Below, in pieces: positions 5,794 to 8,590 of a DNA stretch of 8,590 bases. How positions within the stretch are numbered: position 1 is the first letter of the stretch; each line of letters starts with the position of its first letter. The notes under the pieces are model-generated. The model did not search any database and had not been told where the DNA came from. It worked only from the letters and a program-made list of their open reading frames with translations. The stretch lies in contig JAGSHP010000193.1 of assembly GCA_029855925.1 (NCBI GenBank), forward strand, positions 1-8,590. The letters are read 5' to 3'. The DNA is from Candidatus Thorarchaeota archaeon. Lineage in GTDB: Archaea; Asgardarchaeota; Thorarchaeia; Thorarchaeales; Thorarchaeaceae. A program made the position numbers and the translations under genes.

Positions 5794-7047
5794 ATGGAAC
5801 ATACATCCAAGCTGATAATTGGCAGTGCAGGCAAAGCTCTTGATGGAAAGATGATTGCCCTGTGCGTCACCGGTAGCGTTGCTGCTGTAGAATCAGTTGC
5901 ATTGGCACGGGCGCTCATGCGACACGGCGCTGAGGTCTATTGTATTATGAGCGAGAGCGCCCAGAGAATAATTCATCCATATGCATTGGAGTGGGCCACG
6001 GGGAACCCGGTGGTCACCGAGCTGACAGGACAGATAGAGCACGTAACGCTCGCAGGAAAACACGAGCATCACGTCGATCTCGTGCTTGTGGCGCCCTCGA
6101 CCGCCAATACAATTGGAAAGGTGGCTAATGGAATTGATGACACGCCAGTGACGACGACTGTCTCATCTGCAATAGGAGCGGGAATTCCAGTGGTCTTTGT
6201 TCCAGCCATGCACAAATCAATGTATGATCATCCCGCAGTCTTGGAGAATATGCAAAAGCTGCAAAGCTTCAATGTTCGGGTGATGAACCCGAGGATGGAG
6301 GAGGCGAAGGCAAAGATTCCTGATGTCGACACGATTGTCGATCAAGTGATTGCCATATTGGGGCCAAGAGACCTTGCTGGAAAGCATTTCATAGTGACGG
6401 CTGGTCCAACACGTGGATGGGTTGACAGAGTCAGATTCATTACGAATCCGTCCTCTGGCAAGATGGGCATTGCCATTGCAAGAGAGATTCTTCTCCGTGG
6501 TGGAACCGTCACGCTCATCCTTGGGCCAACGTGTGTCAAGCCACCATCCTTGGCTGAAGTCATTCGCGTAGAAACCAGTCAGGAGATGTTGGACGCAGTC
6601 ATCGCCACGTTGGACCGGGTGAAGGTCACAGGGTTGATTTCAGCCGCTGCGATTCTGGACTTCACTCCTGCAAAGACCGAGGACCGCAAGAGACCCTCAG
6701 GGGAACGATACTCAATTGAACTGGTTCCTACCAAGAAGGTGATTGACGCGGCAAGAAGTCATCAAAAGGACCTCTTTATAGTTGGCTTCAAGGTGGAATC
6801 AGGGGTCACTGACGAGGAGCTCGTAGCAAGGGCAATAGAAAAGATCAACAGCAATGTTTGCGACCTCATGATAGGTAATGATGCGCAGAGAGCGGGGGTC
6901 GCCTTTGGAACAGATACAAATGAGGTGCTCATCATAGGGAGGGAGGGTCTCATTGAGAAGGTGGCACTTGCACCGAAGATGGAGATAGCAAGACGCGTGG
7001 TCAATGTCATAGTGGACCGGCTTAACATGCGAGACTCTGATCACTGA
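5794..7047 (+). CDS. coaBC: Bifunctional phosphopantothenate--cysteine ligase / phosphopantothenoylcysteine decarboxylase
   Basis: The protein makes 4'-phosphopantetheine from 4'-phosphopantothenate and cysteine: the CoaB half ligates cysteine after nucleotide activation, the CoaC half decarboxylates with FMN. Numbered from ATG 5794 it has 417 residues, close to the roughly 400 of archaeal homologues. CoaC (about 1-188): flavin-binding CVTGSVAAVE (24-33), active-site His H83 in GQIEHVTL, APSTANTIGK (100-109) and PAMHKSMYDH (137-146, the PxMNxxMW position). CoaB (about 190-410): TAGPTRGWVDRVRFITNPSS (202-221) continuing into GKMG, SAAAILDFTP (283-292), VPTKKVI (311-317), VGFKVES (330-336) and GNDAQ (361-365). 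The cysteine-bearing LACG flap of bacterial and eukaryotic CoaC is absent; residues 165-185 contain no Cys. An upstream ATG at 5626 would add 56 unconserved residues. It is divergent from the other CoA genes, so it must have its own promoter. Confidence 0.95.
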   Translation: MEHTSKLIIGSAGKALDGKMIALCVTGSVAAVESVALARALMRHGAEVYCIMSESAQRIIHPYALEWATGNPVVTELTGQIEHVTLAGKHEHHVDLVLVAPSTANTIGKVANGIDDTPVTTTVSSAIGAGIPVVFVPAMHKSMYDHPAVLENMQKLQSFNVRVMNPRMEEAKAKIPDVDTIVDQVIAILGPRDLAGKHFIVTAGPTRGWVDRVRFITNPSSGKMGIAIAREILLRGGTVTLILGPTCVKPPSLAEVIRVETSQEMLDAVIATLDRVKVTGLISAAAILDFTPAKTEDRKRPSGERYSIELVPTKKVIDAARSHQKDLFIVGFKVESGVTDEELVARAIEKINSNVCDLMIGNDAQRAGVAFGTDTNEVLIIGREGLIEKVALAPKMEIARRVVNVIVDRLNMRDSDH

Positions 7048-7050
7048 AAC

Positions 7051-7413
7051 TCATAGAATCTCATTAAGACTCTCGGCCATGCGCTTCATATCAACAAAGA
7101 TCAGTCCCAGCTGAGCCTCTGCCCTTGCTAGGACAAGCAGTAGAGCAGTATCGCCTACAGCCGTAAGAAGTGTATACCCACGGTCGCCCTTGACGTATAT
7201 CTCTTGAAGGGTTCCACGATTGAGCTCACTGGTGGCTTTTTCTCCAAGGGACAGCATTGCAGCACTGATAGCCGCAACTCGGCCCTCTTCACTCTCAGGA
7301 AGCGCTGATGCAATCATCAGTCCGTCAAGGGAAACCAGGGCTGCACCCTCTACCCCTGGGACTGTATCAAAATCACGAATTGCTGCATTGATTCGATCTA
7401 CACGACTTGCCAT
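7051..7413 (-). CDS. Roadblock/LC7 domain protein
   Basis: This 120-residue protein is a single roadblock/LC7 domain, a small dimeric alpha/beta scaffold of the profilin-like fold that often binds or regulates Ras-like GTPases (COG2018 type). The N-terminal helix is RVDRINAAIRDF (4-15). The first hairpin is GVEGAALVSLDGLMIASALP (20-39), with the typical SLDGL turn. The long central helix is RVAAISAAMLSLGEKATSEL (45-64). Strands follow at LQEIYVKGDRGYTLLTAV (69-86) and TALLLVLARA (89-98), with a final helix at 102-118. ATG 7413 is supported by GAGAGGG ending 8 nt upstream and a TATA box. No GTPase is encoded in the window, so its partner is unknown. It lies downstream of a membrane-protein gene on the same strand and ends 3 nt from the convergent coaBC stop. 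Confidence 0.93.
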   Translation of the reverse strand: MASRVDRINAAIRDFDTVPGVEGAALVSLDGLMIASALPESEEGRVAAISAAMLSLGEKATSELNRGTLQEIYVKGDRGYTLLTAVGDTALLLVLARAEAQLGLIFVDMKRMAESLNEIL

Positions 7414-7421
7414 TGCTATGT

Positions 7422-7428
7422 CCCTCTC
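7422..7428 (-). promoter_or_regulatory. Ribosome-binding site of the roadblock gene
   Basis: GAGAGGG on the minus strand ends 8 nt before ATG 7413. It is purine-rich with usual spacing and supports that start. Confidence 0.5.
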
Positions 7429-7455
7429 GGAGCAATGATTAATCGCCTAGCTATG

Positions 7456-7463
7456 TTATAAAA
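7456..7463 (-). promoter_or_regulatory. TATA box of the roadblock gene
   Basis: TTTTATAA on the minus strand is the best archaeal TATA-box match in the window. Transcription would start near 7434, giving a leader of about 20 nt that contains the GAGAGGG site. This suggests the roadblock gene is transcribed separately from the membrane-protein gene, though read-through across the 94-nt gap is not excluded. Confidence 0.6.
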
Positions 7464-7507
7464 TCTTGTTGTCATCTAGGTCCCAAAATGGAGCTGAAAT
7501 GCGCATT

Positions 7508-8590
7508 TTAGACTCCGAAGTAGTCCTTGATGTCCCGTTGTCGTTCCTTCTTCTCGCGCTCCTTCCTGAGGCGCTCGGCCTCCTCCTTTGATATCGTGCG
7601 GGTGGATGATGACGATGAAGGAACTATCGTACGTAGAGGTTTCGGCTTCGATGAACGCCCACTCCCAAAGATAGGCTCCCCTCGTGAACGCTTTCTGTAT
7701 ACATATACAACAGCAATGATTGCGAAGGCACCACCAACGATTCCAATTACTAACCACGGCGATGGACGGATGTAGATGAACTCCGGAATAGTCGCAGTGA
7801 GTGTATCGTATCCAAGCTTGTGAGCCTGGACCCTGAGACAGAATATGCCAGGATGCTGATTTGTCCAGTCCGAAGTGAGCGTAATGACATAGACTCCCGA
7901 CCCCACTTCCTGGACCATTGATGAAACATCGGTATCGTTGAACGACGCCTCAAGCGTTGCACCGGTCAGTCCATGTCCACGACCATCGTCCAACTGGAGA
8001 GCCACAGTGACATAGTCACCGGCCCAGATCACATACTCATTCAAAGTCGCACTCACAAGGTAGATGGCAGGCTGGTCGTTCCAGTCCACAATATTTTCAA
8101 TCACCTGGTCACGAGAGGAGGGCGAGGGACTGATAGTTGTCAGTGCGACCTTCCCAAATCCGACCGTTGCTGCAACAAATACTGGGTCGCCCGATGACGA
8201 TTCTGCCAAGACCGTGAAGTTCTCCCAGAGATTGGAGAACACGCCCTGATAAGGGATTCCAGTTGGAAGTGCATTCGGAACAGAGACCAGTGGATGATAG
8301 GAGTCAACGATACTGATGTTTGATCCAACTTCGGATGTGTAAGTGATTGGCCACGGCATCCATGAGAGTTCGGAATTGACACCAAGAGCGACAAAACATC
8401 CACCCATCTGAATGAAAGACCCGATGTCATCCATGTTCTGAGTAATGAGTGTGGCAAGAGTGGAGAGGCTGTCAGGCTCGACAATTACAGTACGACGGAG
8501 CGATAGGAAACGGATAAAATAGGAGAAATTCGTGGATGTGTACAAGTCGAAGTCAATTCCAAGACTGTCTAGAGAGGTCGGCAGATAGTC
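7508..8590 (-). CDS. Membrane-anchored surface protein with Ig-like domain, 5' end outside the window
   Basis: The frame is open to the window edge; 360 residues plus the TAA stop are visible and the N-terminus is missing. Positions count from the first visible codon. Residues 1-165 look like the end of an extracellular alpha/beta domain, perhaps glutamine-amidotransferase-like: PTSLDSLGIDFDLY (4-17), GSFIQMGGCFVALG (57-70), GFGKVALTTISP (144-155). Residues 172-275 look like an Ig-like beta-sandwich. One transmembrane helix follows at about 277-298 (WLVIGIVGGAFAIIAVVYVY) with RKRSR after it, which puts the C-terminus in the cytoplasm. The tail has a serine-rich linker and a highly charged helix from KEEAERLRKEREKKER on, ending in QRDIKDYFGV. 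Such architecture is common in archaeal, particularly Asgard, surface proteins. TTG 8545 is an internal codon, not a convincing start. Function unknown; the roadblock gene follows on the same strand. Confidence 0.85.
   Translation of the reverse strand, partial: DYLPTSLDSLGIDFDLYTSTNFSYFIRFLSLRRTVIVEPDSLSTLATLITQNMDDIGSFIQMGGCFVALGVNSELSWMPWPITYTSEVGSNISIVDSYHPLVSVPNALPTGIPYQGVFSNLWENFTVLAESSSGDPVFVAATVGFGKVALTTISPSPSSRDQVIENIVDWNDQPAIYLVSATLNEYVIWAGDYVTVALQLDDGRGHGLTGATLEASFNDTDVSSMVQEVGSGVYVITLTSDWTNQHPGIFCLRVQAHKLGYDTLTATIPEFIYIRPSPWLVIGIVGGAFAIIAVVYVYRKRSRGEPIFGSGRSSKPKPLRTIVPSSSSSTRTISKEEAERLRKEREKKERQRDIKDYFGV

Noticed and set aside
7045..7053. Overlapping transcription between convergent coaBC and roadblock genes as a regulatory device
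   Set aside because: A 3-nt gap between convergent stops is common in compact archaeal genomes; nothing else here points to antisense control.
1..8590. tRNA, rRNA, CRISPR array, insertion sequence or prophage
   Set aside because: No direct-repeat array, transposase motif, terminal inverted repeats or cloverleaf-like sequence was found on either strand by eye.

Overview
The window is archaeal. Its core is a coenzyme A biosynthesis block in the archaeal version of the pathway: pantoate kinase plus 4-phosphopantoate--beta-alanine ligase, instead of bacterial PanC and CoaA. The ribosome-binding sites are archaeal in style (GGAGG, GGTG) and several upstream regions carry TATA-box-like sequence. 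A roadblock/LC7 protein sits next to a surface protein with an Ig-like domain, one membrane span and a charged cytoplasmic tail. Together with mid-range GC content this would suit an Asgard archaeon, perhaps Thorarchaeota-like. The archaeal call is firm; the lineage is inference.

Layout. (1) Bases 39-1858, + strand: a class V PLP-dependent aminotransferase-fold enzyme followed 5 nt later by a metallo-beta-lactamase-fold hydrolase, apparently one operon. (2) Bases 1866-4587, - strand: an operon read pantoate kinase, then phosphopantoate--beta-alanine ligase, then ketopantoate reductase, with gaps of 0 and 1 nt. (3) Bases 4671-5507, - strand: an unrecognised 278-residue soluble protein directly upstream of that operon. 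(4) Bases 5794-7047, + strand: bifunctional CoaBC, divergent from the unknown gene. (5) Bases 7051-7413, - strand: a roadblock/LC7 protein. (6) Bases 7508-8590, - strand: the 3' part of a membrane-anchored surface protein that runs off the window.

How the genes work together: PanE reduces 2-oxopantoate to pantoate, pantoate kinase makes 4-phosphopantoate, the ligase adds beta-alanine to give 4'-phosphopantothenate, and CoaBC adds cysteine and decarboxylates to give 4'-phosphopantetheine. The window therefore covers the pathway from 2-oxopantoate to 4'-phosphopantetheine. Not seen here are PanB, the enzyme supplying beta-alanine, phosphopantetheine adenylyltransferase and dephospho-CoA kinase.

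The most unusual feature is translation initiation in the CoA operon. None of its three genes has a usable in-frame ATG. The ligase begins directly after the kinase's TAG stop, in the same reading frame, and has no ATG, GTG or TTG ahead of its conserved N-terminus; ATT behind a GGAGG is the best start. PanE appears to start at CTG behind AGGAGGT. The kinase itself must start at TTG or GTG. No mobile element, CRISPR array, tRNA or rRNA was seen, and there is no gene-free stretch longer than about 290 bases.
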